Assembly: GCF_014196125.1 (NCBI RefSeq)
Contig: NZ_JACIDA010000001.1
Location: 186,001 to 250,000 of the forward strand
Reading direction: 5' to 3'
Length of the DNA stretch: 64,000 bases
DNA from: Brevundimonas mediterranea
Lineage (GTDB): Bacteria > Pseudomonadota > Alphaproteobacteria > Caulobacterales > Caulobacteraceae
Position numbers and translations under genes: made by a program. Every line of letters begins with the position of its first letter. Within the stretch, counting starts at the first letter, position 1. The notes below the pieces were generated by a model, which saw only the letters and a list, made by a program, of their open reading frames with translations, was not told the DNA's origin and ran no database searches. Shown here in pieces: positions 47,324 to 57,201 of the stretch.

Positions 47324-48265
47324 ATGCTTGATAAACGCGAGCGGTACTATATCCGCCATCGTCTCGTCCTTCGCCCGAAGCGGAATAATGGCGCTGCGTT
47401 GGCTTTGTTAGGTGCGGATAACGAAACGACTGTCTTCAGTATACTGAAGGCGGCAGTCAATAAAAAAACTGCAGTAATGTACTTGCCTGGAGGCGACACC
47501 GTTCGAATAACGGCAATTGATTATCGGGCTGCTGATAACGTCGTCATTCTTATTTTCCGTAGAAAAAATCCCAATGCATCCACGCAGGTTTATGAGCACG
47601 CCGACAGCGCGAAAATTCGCGAGGCTGATCGTGGCTTGAAGGAGGATCCCGCCGTTTCAGGGCACCTATTTGTTCAAGCTACACCACACAAGGGCGATCT
47701 GGCCTCACATCGAGCCATAATCGAGGAGGTCCAGGGACTTGGGCCTTCTTATATGAAGACGCTCATTGATGAGGTTGTTCGCGCCATTGAATATGATGCG
47801 ATCGATAGCCGAGGTGCGGCTATTAAAACGACGACCAAGGTCGACATCTGGGGTGTGCCTTCCGAGAATCTCAAGGCGTCTGTCGCTAAAAACGGATTTA
47901 ATTACATAGAGATCGTTAAAGAAGCCGACCTGGATGGTCTGGATACTGAGGGCATGACGATCAAGCCTGAGCGGATGAAAATCGTCCCGAAACGAATTCC
48001 CGGCGCTGATAACGAATCCCTGTTGAAGCGTGTGAAAGCTTGGGCTGACGGTCGCGGATGGTCAGACGTTTATGTCCAGGTCCGAGAGAATGACAAAACG
48101 AAGGTTGTGAAACTGGGGCGTGATGAGGACGCGGCAACAACGCTGTTTGTGCGTGCTGACCCAGTTAAGGTAGCCACTGACATCAAGGCGTGCAGCGACA
48201 CCGTGAACGACGAGCTGTTGGCAGAGGCGCTGAAGATGTTTGCTGATGACGCGAGCTGGAAGTAG
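47324..48265 (+). CDS. Soluble accessory protein, RexA-like in layout
   Basis: The 313-residue product is soluble and matches no housekeeping family I know. A beta-rich opening (residues 12-80) precedes KIREADRGLKEDPAVSGHLFVQ (98-118). The stretch KTTTKVDIWGVP follows at 168-179, then MTIKPERMKIVPK at 211-223. Phage lambda RexA has a similar sequence of elements: a short charged helix ending in FLFVE, then RTTVKVEAKLP, then DIVIKPKFKRDIKK. This is distant resemblance by eye, not a database hit. The downstream gene encodes a four-helix membrane protein, as rexB does. Codon use is AT-richer than in all neighbours. ATG 47324 is preferred over the GTG at 47312. Confidence 0.6.
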   Translation: MLDKRERYYIRHRLVLRPKRNNGAALALLGADNETTVFSILKAAVNKKTAVMYLPGGDTVRITAIDYRAADNVVILIFRRKNPNASTQVYEHADSAKIREADRGLKEDPAVSGHLFVQATPHKGDLASHRAIIEEVQGLGPSYMKTLIDEVVRAIEYDAIDSRGAAIKTTTKVDIWGVPSENLKASVAKNGFNYIEIVKEADLDGLDTEGMTIKPERMKIVPKRIPGADNESLLKRVKAWADGRGWSDVYVQVRENDKTKVVKLGRDEDAATTLFVRADPVKVATDIKACSDTVNDELLAEALKMFADDASWK

Positions 48266-48274
48266 GTTGGCCCC

Positions 48275-48892
48275 ATGTGGCGCCTGTTTCGACCTTTGCG
48301 ATATTTCGCGCTTCGAAACCGCGAAAAGACCGCCCTTGATTTTATGGGAACGGCCATAATTGCGACTATTCTGATAGTGCCGTTTTTGCTGGTTCCGGAT
48401 GCATCTTTTTTTCGAGCCGGGGGATTTTTAGATCGCCTGATTGGTTTGATGTCGGCGCTGACAGGGTTTTTTGTAGCTGCCTTAGTGGCCGCAGCGACGT
48501 TTGCGCACCCTGACCTCGATAGGGAAATGGGGTCTGGTGCCGTCGAGATGAAAATCAACGACGGAGAAGAAACGCGCTGGCAACGCCTCACTAGGCGTGA
48601 GTGGGCGTGCGCAATATTCGGTTATCTGTCATTTGCGACGTTTATATTTTCCGTCATGGCCGCAATTGCGGTTCCGGTTGCGACCTCAAATCCAGAGGTG
48701 CCTTGGTGGCTCCCTGATCAAACGGTTTTGAAACTGTCTCATTGGTTTTATGAGATAAGATATACGCTAATGTTGCTCTTTTTAATTCCCTTGGGTCATA
48801 TCATGACTGTAACCGGTATCGGGATATATTACCTGATGGATCGGTTGCATTATAAAAAGCCGGTTATCGTCCACAAATCTGACGCGGCTTAA
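48275..48892 (+). CDS. Four-helix membrane protein, RexB-like partner
   Basis: The 205-residue product has four hydrophobic helices at about 22-41, 54-77, 110-134 and 163-187, and a basic N-terminus (MWRLFRPLRYFALRNREK). A soluble loop of about 32 residues lies between helices 2 and 3. It starts nine bases after the upstream gene, so the two form an operon. By analogy with RexB, an ion channel triggered by RexA in phage exclusion, it may be the membrane effector of a defence pair. It shares only topology, not recognisable sequence, with RexB. The base composition is as AT-rich as its partner's. Confidence 0.6.
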   Translation: MWRLFRPLRYFALRNREKTALDFMGTAIIATILIVPFLLVPDASFFRAGGFLDRLIGLMSALTGFFVAALVAAATFAHPDLDREMGSGAVEMKINDGEETRWQRLTRREWACAIFGYLSFATFIFSVMAAIAVPVATSNPEVPWWLPDQTVLKLSHWFYEIRYTLMLLFLIPLGHIMTVTGIGIYYLMDRLHYKKPVIVHKSDAA

Positions 48893-48908
48893 TGTTTGTG
48901 CATGTAGT

Positions 48909-49033
48909 TTATATTCGCCGGAGCAAACTCTTTAGATCCACCAAATTGAGCTTCACATAGGTCCGGCCGCCGTAGTTTCATTGGCCTGTGTGGGGGTGAC
49001 GTCCGTCTGGCGGAAGAAGGCGTTCATTTTCGT
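48909..49033 (-). pseudogene. Decayed copy of the mutL 3' end
   Basis: Read on the minus strand, this stretch encodes pieces matching the end of the intact mutL. MNAFFRQTDVTP parallels [16 protein letters not shown] parallels HSGQ, and TYVKLNLVDLKSLLRR parallels [17 protein letters not shown]. It then stops at TAA (48911-48909). Small indels put the pieces in different frames, and the CNHGRP motif is damaged. It is AT-richer than mutL. It sits between the accessory cassette and the intact gene, so it probably marks how the cassette arrived. Confidence 0.75.
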
Positions 49034-49062
49034 GAGCGCTGAAGACGGGGCCCCTACCTCCC

Positions 49063-49168
49063 GTCATCCTCGCCCTTGTGGCGAGGATCCATACGCCCGG
49101 TGTGTCCGCAGGGTGCGCCTGCGTTGAGACTGGGCGTATGGATCCTCGGGACAAGCCCGAGCATGACG
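49063..49168. repeat. Long intergenic palindrome
   Basis: A 16 bp perfect inverted repeat (49083-49098 with 49132-49147, arms containing GGATCCATACGCCC) is extended outward by imperfect pairing to CGTCAT/ATGACG. This gap of 357 bp between the cassette and mutL holds only the mutL remnant and this element, plus about 80 bases of unassigned sequence. Confidence 0.75.
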
Positions 49169-49249
49169 CGGTGGGGTAGGTGCGGACGCCCGAGGATGGG
49201 GTGTGGCGTGGGGGCGAAGGCGCACCACTCAATATTCACCACTCACTCT

Positions 49250-51136
49250 TCACCGCCGCCCGAACAGCTTCTCCAGATCGTGCAGCTTCAGCTCCACATA
49301 GGTCGGGCGGCCGTGGTTGCACTGGCCCGAATGCGGGGTGGCTTCCATCTGGCGGAGCAGGGCGTTCATTTCGGGGGCGGTGAGGATGCGGCCGGAGCGG
49401 ACGCTGCCGTGGCAGGCCATGGTGCCGCAGACCTCGGCCATCCGCTCCTTCAGCGACAGGGCGGCGCCGTGTTCGGCTAAATCGTCGGCGATGTCGCGGA
49501 TCAGGCCCTGGACGTCCGTGTCGCCCAGCATGGCCGGGGTCTCGCGCACCAGGACGGCGCCGGCGCCGAAGGCCTCGACGATCAGGCCCATCTCGGCCAG
49601 TTCCTCGGCGCGCGAGGCGACGCGTTCGGCCTCGGCCGGGTCCAGATCGACCACCTCGGGCGTCAGCAGGGCCTGGCGGGTCACGGACCCCTCGGCCATC
49701 TGGGCCTTCATCCGCTCATAGACCAGCCGCTCGTGGGCGGCGTGCTGATCGACGATGACCAGGCCGTCGCGGGTCTGGGCGACGATATAGTTGGCGTGCA
49801 GCTGACCCCGCGCGGCGCCCAGCGGGTAGTCGAGGGGGTCGATGGGGGCGTGGGGGGTGAAACGTGAGTCGTGACGGGCGGCGTCGGCGGGCGCTTGCTG
49901 AGGCCAGGCGGGCCCGTCCCAGCTGGGTTCGACGCGGGCGCTGCGTTCGTTGAGGCCGGGCAGGACTTGCGCGGCGGCGGCGGGCTGGGACCAGCCGGTC
50001 CAGCCGCTGAAGCCTTGGGCTGAGGGGGAACTGGGGCTGTAGGCCGGTCCGGTGGAGACGCCGGTGTGGGGCTGGAACCCCGCCATGGCGTCGGCGGCGA
50101 CGGTGGTGGAGGCGCGGTGGCCGGCGGCGTGGAGGGCGTGGCGCAGGGCGCCGACGATCAGGCCGCGCACCAGGGCCGGATCGCGGAACCGGACCTCGGC
50201 CTTGGCGGGGTGGACGTTGACGTCCACGTACAGCGGGTCGATGTCCAGGAACAGGACGGCGGCCGGGTGCCGGTCCCTGGCCAGGAAGTCGGCATAGGCG
50301 CCGCGCAGGGCCCCTTGCAGCAGCCGGTCCTTCACCGGGCGGCCGTTGACGAACAGATACTGATGCGCCGCATTGCCGCGCGAATAGGTGGGCAGGCCGG
50401 CGTAGCCCGACAGGCGCACACCGTCGCGCTCCTGATCGATCAGCAGGGCGTTGGCCTCGAAGTCGCGGCCCAGCAGGGCGGACAGCCGCTTCAGCCGCCC
50501 CTCGTCGCCGGGGTGTTCGGCGGGCAGGCGCAGGGCGACCTTGCCGTCGAGCGACAGGGTGAAGGCGACGGCCTCGTGCGCCATGGCCTGGCGTTTGATC
50601 TCTTCCGAAATGGCCATGGCCTCGGCCCGTTCGGACTTCATGAACTTGAGCCGGGCGGGGGTGGCGTAGAAGAGGTCACGCACCTCGACCCGCGCGCCGT
50701 GCGGGCCGGGGAAGGGGGCGGGGGCCAGGGGACGGGTCGCGCCGCCCTCGACCTGGATGACCCAGGCCTCGGCGTCGTCGCGGGATCGCGTCGTGATGGA
50801 CAGGCGGGCGACCGAGCCGATCGAGGGCAGGGCCTCGCCCCGGAAGCCCAGAGTGTGAATGCGCAACAGGTCCACGTCGCCGGCGTCGTCGGGTTCCAGC
50901 TTGGAGGTGGCGTGGCGCTCGACGGCCAGGGGCAGTTCGTCGCGCGGGATGCCCTTGCCGTCGTCGGCGATCAGGATGCGCGACAGGCCGCCGCCGTCGG
51001 CCTGAATCTCGATATTGCGCCCGCCCGCGTCCAGGGCGTTCTCGACCAGTTCCTTGATGGCGCTGGCCGGGCGCTCGACCACCTCGCCGGCGGCGATGCG
51101 GTTGACGGTTTCGGGGGAGAGGCGGCGGATGGGCAT
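49250..51136 (-). CDS. mutL: DNA mismatch repair protein MutL
   Basis: MutL couples MutS mismatch recognition to strand removal. The 628-residue product has the GHKL ATPase motifs [18 protein letters not shown] and [16 protein letters not shown]. After a low-complexity linker, the C-terminal domain contains [12 protein letters not shown], the endonuclease metal-binding pattern, and [12 protein letters not shown] near the end. It is therefore probably a nicking MutL, as expected where MutH is lacking. The ATG at 51136 is chosen over an upstream GTG. Confidence 0.96.
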   Translation of the reverse strand: MPIRRLSPETVNRIAAGEVVERPASAIKELVENALDAGGRNIEIQADGGGLSRILIADDGKGIPRDELPLAVERHATSKLEPDDAGDVDLLRIHTLGFRGEALPSIGSVARLSITTRSRDDAEAWVIQVEGGATRPLAPAPFPGPHGARVEVRDLFYATPARLKFMKSERAEAMAISEEIKRQAMAHEAVAFTLSLDGKVALRLPAEHPGDEGRLKRLSALLGRDFEANALLIDQERDGVRLSGYAGLPTYSRGNAAHQYLFVNGRPVKDRLLQGALRGAYADFLARDRHPAAVLFLDIDPLYVDVNVHPAKAEVRFRDPALVRGLIVGALRHALHAAGHRASTTVAADAMAGFQPHTGVSTGPAYSPSSPSAQGFSGWTGWSQPAAAAQVLPGLNERSARVEPSWDGPAWPQQAPADAARHDSRFTPHAPIDPLDYPLGAARGQLHANYIVAQTRDGLVIVDQHAAHERLVYERMKAQMAEGSVTRQALLTPEVVDLDPAEAERVASRAEELAEMGLIVEAFGAGAVLVRETPAMLGDTDVQGLIRDIADDLAEHGAALSLKERMAEVCGTMACHGSVRSGRILTAPEMNALLRQMEATPHSGQCNHGRPTYVELKLHDLEKLFGRR

Positions 51137-51199
51137 GTTCACCCAAGATAGGGCGGCGAAGGGATTCGCGCCACGACGGCGTGTGGGGCCGCAGCCCCG

Positions 51200-52972
51200 T
51201 CAGGCGTCGGCGTACTCGGGGGCGGCCGAGAGAACGGCCTGGAGGGCGGCGATCTCGATGGGTTTGCGCAGCACGCCGTCGGCCCCGGCCGCCATGTAGC
51301 GGGCCACGTCCTCGTCGAACACATTGGCGGTCAGCATCTGGATCGCCGTGCGGGGGCGGCCGGTGGCGGCCTCCTCGGCGCGGATCGCCGTCAGGGCCTC
51401 GACCCCGTCCATGACCGGCATCATCACATCCATCAGGACCAGATCGAAGGGCGTCGCGCGCAGGGCCTCGACCGCCTCGCGCCCGTTCTCGACCAGCACC
51501 AGGTCCAGGCCGAAGGACTGGAACAGCAGGGCCAGCAGCTTGCGGTTCGCCGCATGATCCTCGGCGGCGAGGACGCGGGGCGCGCGCGGGGCGGCGACCG
51601 AGGCGTTCGGGGCGTGGGGCTGGACGGCGGCGGTCGAAAGCGTCGCCCGCTCGGCCGTGAAGCGGAACCAGAAGACCGCGCCCTGGGGCTGGGCCGCCCG
51701 CACGCCGAGGGCGCCGCCCAGGGCCTGGACGCTGGCGCGGCACAGCGCCAGGCCCAGGCCGGCGCCGCCTGCCGCGCGGCCGGCGTCCAGTTGTTCGAAC
51801 GGCAGGAAGATGCGTTCGCGCTGATCCTCGGGCACGCCGGGGCCCTGGTCGTGAACCTCGAAATCCAGGTCGATGCGGCCGTCGGCGGCGGGCAGGGCGC
51901 GGATCCGGATGCGGATGGTCCCGGCCGGCGTCAGCTTCAGCGCATTGGACAGATAGTTGATCAGGACCTGCTCGACCCGACCCTCGTCCGTCATCACGAC
52001 GAAATGCTCGCGCGCGCCCTGAAGCTCGATCTTCAGGCTCAGGCCAAGTTCGTCCACGCGGGATCGCCAGACGCGCGCAATGGCGTCCAGCCGCTCGCCC
52101 AGATCGACCGGGGCGAGGCGCAGATCGACCTCGCCGGACTCGATCTTGGAGATGTCTAGCGCGCCGTTCAGCAGGCGCAACAGCATCCCTCCGGCCTCGG
52201 CCATGTCGTCGATCACGGCGGCCTCGGCCTTGGGACGACGGCGGCCGCGCAACACCTCGGTCAGGCCCAGGATGACGTTCAGCGGGGTGCGGACCTCGTG
52301 GCTGATCATGGCCAGGAAGCGGGACTTGGCCTTGTTGGCCCGTTCGGCGGCGGCGCGGTCGGTCTCGGCCTGGCCCAGGGCGGTCTGAAGCTCGCGCGAG
52401 CGTTCGGTCAGGGCCACCATCAGCTCGACCGTCTGGCGATCGCTGCGCCATTGGCGCCAGGAGGCGCCGATGATGCCCAGGACGAACACGCCGACGGCGA
52501 CCTTGATCCCCGTGGTCGCCTGGGGCTGGTTCGAGGCGAGGACCATGGCCGCGATGGACGGCGGGACGACGGCCGCGGCGAAACTGCGCCGGCTGATGTG
52601 CACCTGGAGCGCGCCGACCATCAGATTGCCGGCCAGCAACAGGCGCAGATAGTCGAGATACTGGGGCTGGGAATGCCAGACGGCGAGGATGAACAGGGCG
52701 TTGTGGGAGGCGAGGCCGAGCGTGACGGCCTCGGTGCTGAGCCTGAAACGTCGCTCGGCCCCCGGGGCGCGAGGGCGGGCGCGAGCGGTCTGGACCACGC
52801 TCCAGAGCACGAGGTAGAGGCCGAACTGGAAGACCGCGAAATTGGTCGCCCAACCCCAGCCGATCACCCACCAGCCCACGATCACGATCGCGGCGATGGT
52901 GACCAGCCGCACCGGGAACATGTCCCGGTAACGGTCGGCATAGGCTTTTAGGTAATCTGTACTGTCGGCCAC
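51200..52972 (-). CDS. Hybrid sensor histidine kinase
   Basis: The product of about 590 residues has six hydrophobic segments in the first 180 residues. A coiled coil (RELQTALGQAETDRAAAERANKAK) leads into the H-box FLAMISHEVRTPLNVILG, and the ATPase has NYLSNALKLTP, DQGPGVP and GGAGLGLAL. A C-terminal receiver follows, with AAEDHAANR, LVLMDVMMPVMDG and VLRKPIE. The N box reads NALK where NAIKF is usual. The input is membrane-embedded and unknown. The GTG at 52972 (GGGGA upstream) is preferred; a TTG at 52993 is also possible. Confidence 0.88.
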   Translation of the reverse strand: MADSTDYLKAYADRYRDMFPVRLVTIAAIVIVGWWVIGWGWATNFAVFQFGLYLVLWSVVQTARARPRAPGAERRFRLSTEAVTLGLASHNALFILAVWHSQPQYLDYLRLLLAGNLMVGALQVHISRRSFAAAVVPPSIAAMVLASNQPQATTGIKVAVGVFVLGIIGASWRQWRSDRQTVELMVALTERSRELQTALGQAETDRAAAERANKAKSRFLAMISHEVRTPLNVILGLTEVLRGRRRPKAEAAVIDDMAEAGGMLLRLLNGALDISKIESGEVDLRLAPVDLGERLDAIARVWRSRVDELGLSLKIELQGAREHFVVMTDEGRVEQVLINYLSNALKLTPAGTIRIRIRALPAADGRIDLDFEVHDQGPGVPEDQRERIFLPFEQLDAGRAAGGAGLGLALCRASVQALGGALGVRAAQPQGAVFWFRFTAERATLSTAAVQPHAPNASVAAPRAPRVLAAEDHAANRKLLALLFQSFGLDLVLVENGREAVEALRATPFDLVLMDVMMPVMDGVEALTAIRAEEAATGRPRTAIQMLTANVFDEDVARYMAAGADGVLRKPIEIAALQAVLSAAPEYADA

Positions 52973-53042
52973 GACGCCAAGTCCCCGCTTCAAGCGTGGC
53001 CTTACGCGAGGGAGCTTAACGAGGCCTCAATCGGGGGTGTTT

Positions 53043-54047
53043 TCACCCAACCTTCACCCGCGTCGCCGCCTCGGGCAGGTCTTCGCCGAAGGCGCGCTGG
53101 TAGAACTCAGCGATGGTGGGGCGTTCCAGTTCGTCACACTTGTTCAGGAAGGTCAGGCGGAAGCTGAGCGCCAGGTCGCCGCCGAAGATGATGGCGTTCT
53201 GGGCCCAGGTGATGACGGTGCGGGGCGACATGACGGTGGAGATGTCGCCGTTCATGAAGGCGTTCCTGGTCATGTCGGCGACGCGGACCATGGCGGCGAT
53301 GCGGCGGCGGCCTTCGGCGTCCTTCCACTCGGGCACCTTGGCGGCGACGATCTCGGCCTCGACGTCGTGGTCGAGGTAGTTCAGCGTCGTGACGATGTTC
53401 CAGCGGTCCAGCTGGGCCTGATTGATCTGTTGCGCGCCGTGATACAGGCCCGTGGTGTCGCCCAGGCCGATGGTGTTGGTCGTGGCGAACAGGCGGAAAT
53501 GCTTGTTGGGGCGGATGACGCGGTTCTGGTCCAGCAGGGTCAGGCGGCCCTGCGCCTCGAGCACGCGCTGGATCACGAACATCACGTCGGGACGGCCGGC
53601 GTCATATTCGTCGAACACCAGGGCGACGGGGCGTTGCAGCGCCCAGGGCAGGATGCCTTCGCGGAATTCGGTGATCTGCTTGCCGTCCTTCAGGACGATG
53701 GCGTCCTTGCCGATCAGGTCGATGCGGCTGACGTGGCTGTCCAGGTTCACGCGGACCAGGGGCCAGTTCAGGCGGGCGGCGACCTGTTCGATATGGGTCG
53801 ACTTGCCGGTGCCGTGATAGCCCTGGACCATGACGCGGCGGTCGAAGGCGAAGCCGGCGCAGATGGCGATCGTCGTCTGCGGGTCGAAACGATAGGCCTC
53901 GTCGATCTCGGGCACATGGCTGTCGCGCTCGGCAAAGGCGGGCACGGTCATGTCGCTGTCCACGCCGAAGGCCTCGCGCAGGGTCACGCGGCGGGCGGGT
54001 TCGAGCGTCAGCAGGGGGTCGGGAGTGGCGTCGAGCGGGGAGGTCAT
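53043..54047 (-). CDS. cobS: Cobaltochelatase CobS-type AAA+ ATPase
   Basis: CobS with CobT and CobN inserts cobalt in aerobic B12 synthesis. The 334-residue product has an AAA+ core with Walker [34 protein letters not shown] and [21 protein letters not shown]. The latter stretch is typical of CobS. No cobT or cobN is next to it here; they may lie elsewhere, or this may be a CobS-like MoxR ATPase. The organism uses B12-dependent MetH, so cobalamin metabolism fits. Confidence 0.85.
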   Translation of the reverse strand: MTSPLDATPDPLLTLEPARRVTLREAFGVDSDMTVPAFAERDSHVPEIDEAYRFDPQTTIAICAGFAFDRRVMVQGYHGTGKSTHIEQVAARLNWPLVRVNLDSHVSRIDLIGKDAIVLKDGKQITEFREGILPWALQRPVALVFDEYDAGRPDVMFVIQRVLEAQGRLTLLDQNRVIRPNKHFRLFATTNTIGLGDTTGLYHGAQQINQAQLDRWNIVTTLNYLDHDVEAEIVAAKVPEWKDAEGRRRIAAMVRVADMTRNAFMNGDISTVMSPRTVITWAQNAIIFGGDLALSFRLTFLNKCDELERPTIAEFYQRAFGEDLPEAATRVKVG

Positions 54048-54104
54048 GCCTCCATCTAGAGGCGCCGCGCGCGCGGCTCAACACGCGCGCGGCCCTTCAT
54101 GCGG

Positions 54105-54533
54105 TTATTTCGCGCTGAGACGCACATCGACGTTGCCGCGCGTAGCGTTGGAATAGGGGCAGACCTGGTGGGCCTTTTCGATCAGGTCGTCGATGACCGC
54201 CTGATCCAGGCCGTGGTCGGTGACGGTCAGGTCGACGTCGAGGTTGAAGCCTTCGCCCTTGGTGTTCTTGCCGAAGCCGATTCCGGCGGTGATCTTGGTG
54301 TCCGGGCCGACTGGGGTTCCGGCCTTGCCGCTAACCAGACGCAGGGCGCCCAGGTAGCAGGCGGCGTAGCCGGTGGCGAAAAGCTGTTCGGGATTGGTCC
54401 CGTCGCCGCCCTTGCCGCCCATTTCCTTGGGGGTGGACAATTTGACGTCGATCTTACCGTCGTCGGTGGCCGAGCGGCCGTCTTCGCGGCCGCCGCCGGA
54501 GGCTGTGGCCTGGGCGCGATACAGAACTTCCAT
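54105..54533 (-). CDS. ohr: Organic hydroperoxide resistance protein (Ohr/OsmC family)
   Basis: A 142-residue thiol peroxidase that reduces organic hydroperoxides. The two catalytic cysteines are in FATGYAACYLGAL and HQVCPYSNATRGNVDV, the Ohr pattern. VLYRAQATASGGGREDGRSAT is the usual N-terminus. No OhrR regulator gene is adjacent. Confidence 0.93.
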   Translation of the reverse strand: MEVLYRAQATASGGGREDGRSATDDGKIDVKLSTPKEMGGKGGDGTNPEQLFATGYAACYLGALRLVSGKAGTPVGPDTKITAGIGFGKNTKGEGFNLDVDLTVTDHGLDQAVIDDLIEKAHQVCPYSNATRGNVDVRLSAK

Positions 54534-54670
54534 GGTGGGCTCCTCGGGTTGTGAAGGCTTCAGATGGGGGGTTAACGGGAGACGGGAAGGGGGCGTTGCA
54601 TCCGCGCCCTAGCATTCGGGGGGCGACGCGGGCTAAAGCACCCTTTCGGGGCGCGTCGTCGGAGTACGCA

Positions 54671-57082
54671 GTGAAGATTGCCGAACGCTGGTTCGTATGG
54701 GCGGGCATGGTTCTGCTGGGCGGCATCGCCCTGGCGGGGTTGGTCGTCGCCGTCTATGCGGCGTGGCTGTTCCACGACCTGCCGGATGCGTCCGAGCTGG
54801 CCGACTATCGACCGCCGACCGCGACGCGGGTCTATGCCGGTGACGGCACCCTGATCGGCGAGTTCTCGGACGAGCGCCGAATCTATGTCTCCTACGACCA
54901 GATTCCGCTGACCGTGGTGCAGGCCTTCCTGGCCGCGGAAGACCGCAACTTCTTCCAGCATGGCGGGATCGACGTGGGCGGCATCGGCCGGGCCTCGATC
55001 AAGAACATCTTCAACCTTGTGCAGGGGCGCCGGCTGGAAGGCGGATCGACCATTACCCAGCAGGTGGCCAAGAACGTCCTGCTGACCAACGAATCGAGCC
55101 TGAACCGCAAGCTGAAGGAAGCCATCCTGGCCAATCGCCTGGAGGCGACCCTGTCCAAGGAGCAGATCCTCAACCTGTATCTGAACGAGATCTTCCTGGG
55201 CTATCGCTCGTTCGGCATCGCCTCGGCCGCCTATAACTATTTCGGCAAGTCGCTGGCGCAGCTGACGCCGGACGAGGCGGCTTTCCTGGCCTCCCTGCCC
55301 AAGGGGCCGAACAATTATCACCCCAAACGCCATCCCGGCGCGGCCAAGGGCCGGCGGGACTGGGTGCTGGGCGAGATGGAGCAGAGCGGTTGGCTGACGC
55401 CGGCCCAGCTGGTCGAGGCGCGCGCCCGGCCGCTGGTCACGCGCGATGCGCCGCAACGGTCGGAGTACAAGGACGCCGACTTCTTCGTGGAAGAGGCGCG
55501 GCGCCAGGCCGCCGCCAATCCGGACTTCGGGGCGCAGCTGCGCGCCGGCGGCTTCTATATGCGCACCACCCTGGACCCGACGCTGCAGACGGCGGCGCGC
55601 CAGGCCTTGATGCAGGGGCTGGAGAATTATGACCGGCGCCACGGCTGGCGCGGGGGCTGGGGCACGACCGATTTCGCCGAGGGGTGGCAGGCCGCCGCCC
55701 TGAAGGAACAGGCGCCGCCCGAGCGCCGCAGCTGGCAGGCCGCCGCCATCGAGAGCGTCAGCGGAAACACCGTCCGCATCCGCACCGCCAAGGATGACGA
55801 GACCGGCACCCTGATCGCCGCCGACGCCGCCTGGGCCAACGCCAACAAGCAACTGCGGCGCGGCGAACTGATCTTCGTCGAGAAGAAGAACGGCCAGTTC
55901 GCACTGAAACAAGTGCCGCGCGTCAACGGCGCCCTGGTGGCGATCGAGCCCCAGTCGGGCCGGGTGCTGGCGATGGTGGGGGGCTATTCCTACGCCCTGT
56001 CCAGCTTCAACCGGGCGACCCAGGCGCGGCGCCAGCCGGGTTCAGCCTTCAAGCCCTTCGTCTATGCGACCGCCCTGGAAGGCGACTTCACCCCGGCCTC
56101 CATCGTGCTGGACGCGCCGATCAGCTTCGCCGGCGGGGCCAACGGCCAGCGCTGGACGCCGGAGAACTACAGCCGCGAATACTATGGGCCGCAGAGCCTG
56201 CGGCGCGGGCTGGAGCTGTCCCGGAACGTCATGACGGTGCGGCTGGCCCAGTCGGTGGGCATGAAGAAGATCGTCGATCAGTCGGCCCGGATGGGCATTC
56301 CCGGCCTGACGCCCAACCTGTCGGTGTCGCTGGGGGCCGGCGAGGTGACGCCGCTGGAGATCACGGCCGCCTATTCCGCCTTCGCCAACGGCGGGCGGCG
56401 GGTCACGCCCTATCTGATTGACTATGTCCAGGATCGCGACGGCGAGACCATCTTCCGCGCCGACACCCGCAGCTGCCGCGACTGCGCCCGGGGCTTCTCC
56501 GGTCAGGAATCGCCGCGCCTTCAACCGCGCGGAACCCAGGTCATCGATCCCATCACCGCCTATCAGATGAGTTCGATGCTGGAAGGCGTGGTCCAGCGGG
56601 GCACGGCCGCCAGCGCGCGCGGCCTGGGCCGGTGGGTGGCGGGCAAGACCGGCACGACCAATGAATATCGGTCGGCCTGGTTCGTCGGCTTCACCACCGA
56701 CATCGTGGTGGGCGTCTTCATCGGCTTCGACGACAATCGGTCGCTGGGGTCGGGCGAGGCGGGCGCCTCGGCCGCCGTGCCGGTGTTCACCGAATTCATG
56801 CAGACGGCGCTGAAGGAACGGCCGGCCCGGCCCTTCGTGCGGCCCAAGAACGCGGTCTTCCGCATGGTGAACGGCATCGAAGAGGCTTTCCGTCCGGGTA
56901 CGGAACGTCAGGCCCCGCGGCCCGTCCAGGCCCCGACCCAGCCCGTCGGCCCCCAGAACTACTATGAGGTGATCCGCCGCGAGCAGGAGGCCGCCGCCGC
57001 CGGGGCCGCAGCGCCACCGCCGCCCGCCGCCGCCCCTCCGCCGAAGAAGGCGCCGGCCGAGGACTTGAGCGGATTGTATTGA
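54671..57082 (+). CDS. mrcA: Penicillin-binding protein 1A
   Basis: A bifunctional peptidoglycan synthase of 803 residues. After one membrane helix (about residues 9-34) comes the glycosyltransferase domain (AAEDRNFFQHGGID, EGGSTITQQVAKN). The transpeptidase domain has QPGSAFKPFVYA as the SxxK motif, LSRNVMT as SxN and AGKTGTTNEYRSAWF as KTG. The tail is Pro/Ala rich. The start is the GTG at 54671, with GGAG upstream; the open frame before it is not conserved. Confidence 0.95.
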   Translation: MKIAERWFVWAGMVLLGGIALAGLVVAVYAAWLFHDLPDASELADYRPPTATRVYAGDGTLIGEFSDERRIYVSYDQIPLTVVQAFLAAEDRNFFQHGGIDVGGIGRASIKNIFNLVQGRRLEGGSTITQQVAKNVLLTNESSLNRKLKEAILANRLEATLSKEQILNLYLNEIFLGYRSFGIASAAYNYFGKSLAQLTPDEAAFLASLPKGPNNYHPKRHPGAAKGRRDWVLGEMEQSGWLTPAQLVEARARPLVTRDAPQRSEYKDADFFVEEARRQAAANPDFGAQLRAGGFYMRTTLDPTLQTAARQALMQGLENYDRRHGWRGGWGTTDFAEGWQAAALKEQAPPERRSWQAAAIESVSGNTVRIRTAKDDETGTLIAADAAWANANKQLRRGELIFVEKKNGQFALKQVPRVNGALVAIEPQSGRVLAMVGGYSYALSSFNRATQARRQPGSAFKPFVYATALEGDFTPASIVLDAPISFAGGANGQRWTPENYSREYYGPQSLRRGLELSRNVMTVRLAQSVGMKKIVDQSARMGIPGLTPNLSVSLGAGEVTPLEITAAYSAFANGGRRVTPYLIDYVQDRDGETIFRADTRSCRDCARGFSGQESPRLQPRGTQVIDPITAYQMSSMLEGVVQRGTAASARGLGRWVAGKTGTTNEYRSAWFVGFTTDIVVGVFIGFDDNRSLGSGEAGASAAVPVFTEFMQTALKERPARPFVRPKNAVFRMVNGIEEAFRPGTERQAPRPVQAPTQPVGPQNYYEVIRREQEAAAAGAAAPPPPAAAPPPKKAPAEDLSGLY

Positions 57083-57201
57083 GGCTCTAGGTAGGCCTTT
57101 CGAACGGCGCGTCCTCGTGGCGCGCCGTTTTCCTTTAATCCTGCCCTTTTGCAAGGCCGCGCGCCTTGCTGTCTGAGGGCCTTGTGTCGCTGGAGATTGC
57201 G

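Noticed and set aside
50676-52871. A 731-codon minus-strand frame across mutL and the histidine kinase
   Set aside because: It is in a different frame from two clear genes on the same strand and is Arg/Pro/Gly-rich nonsense without any domain.
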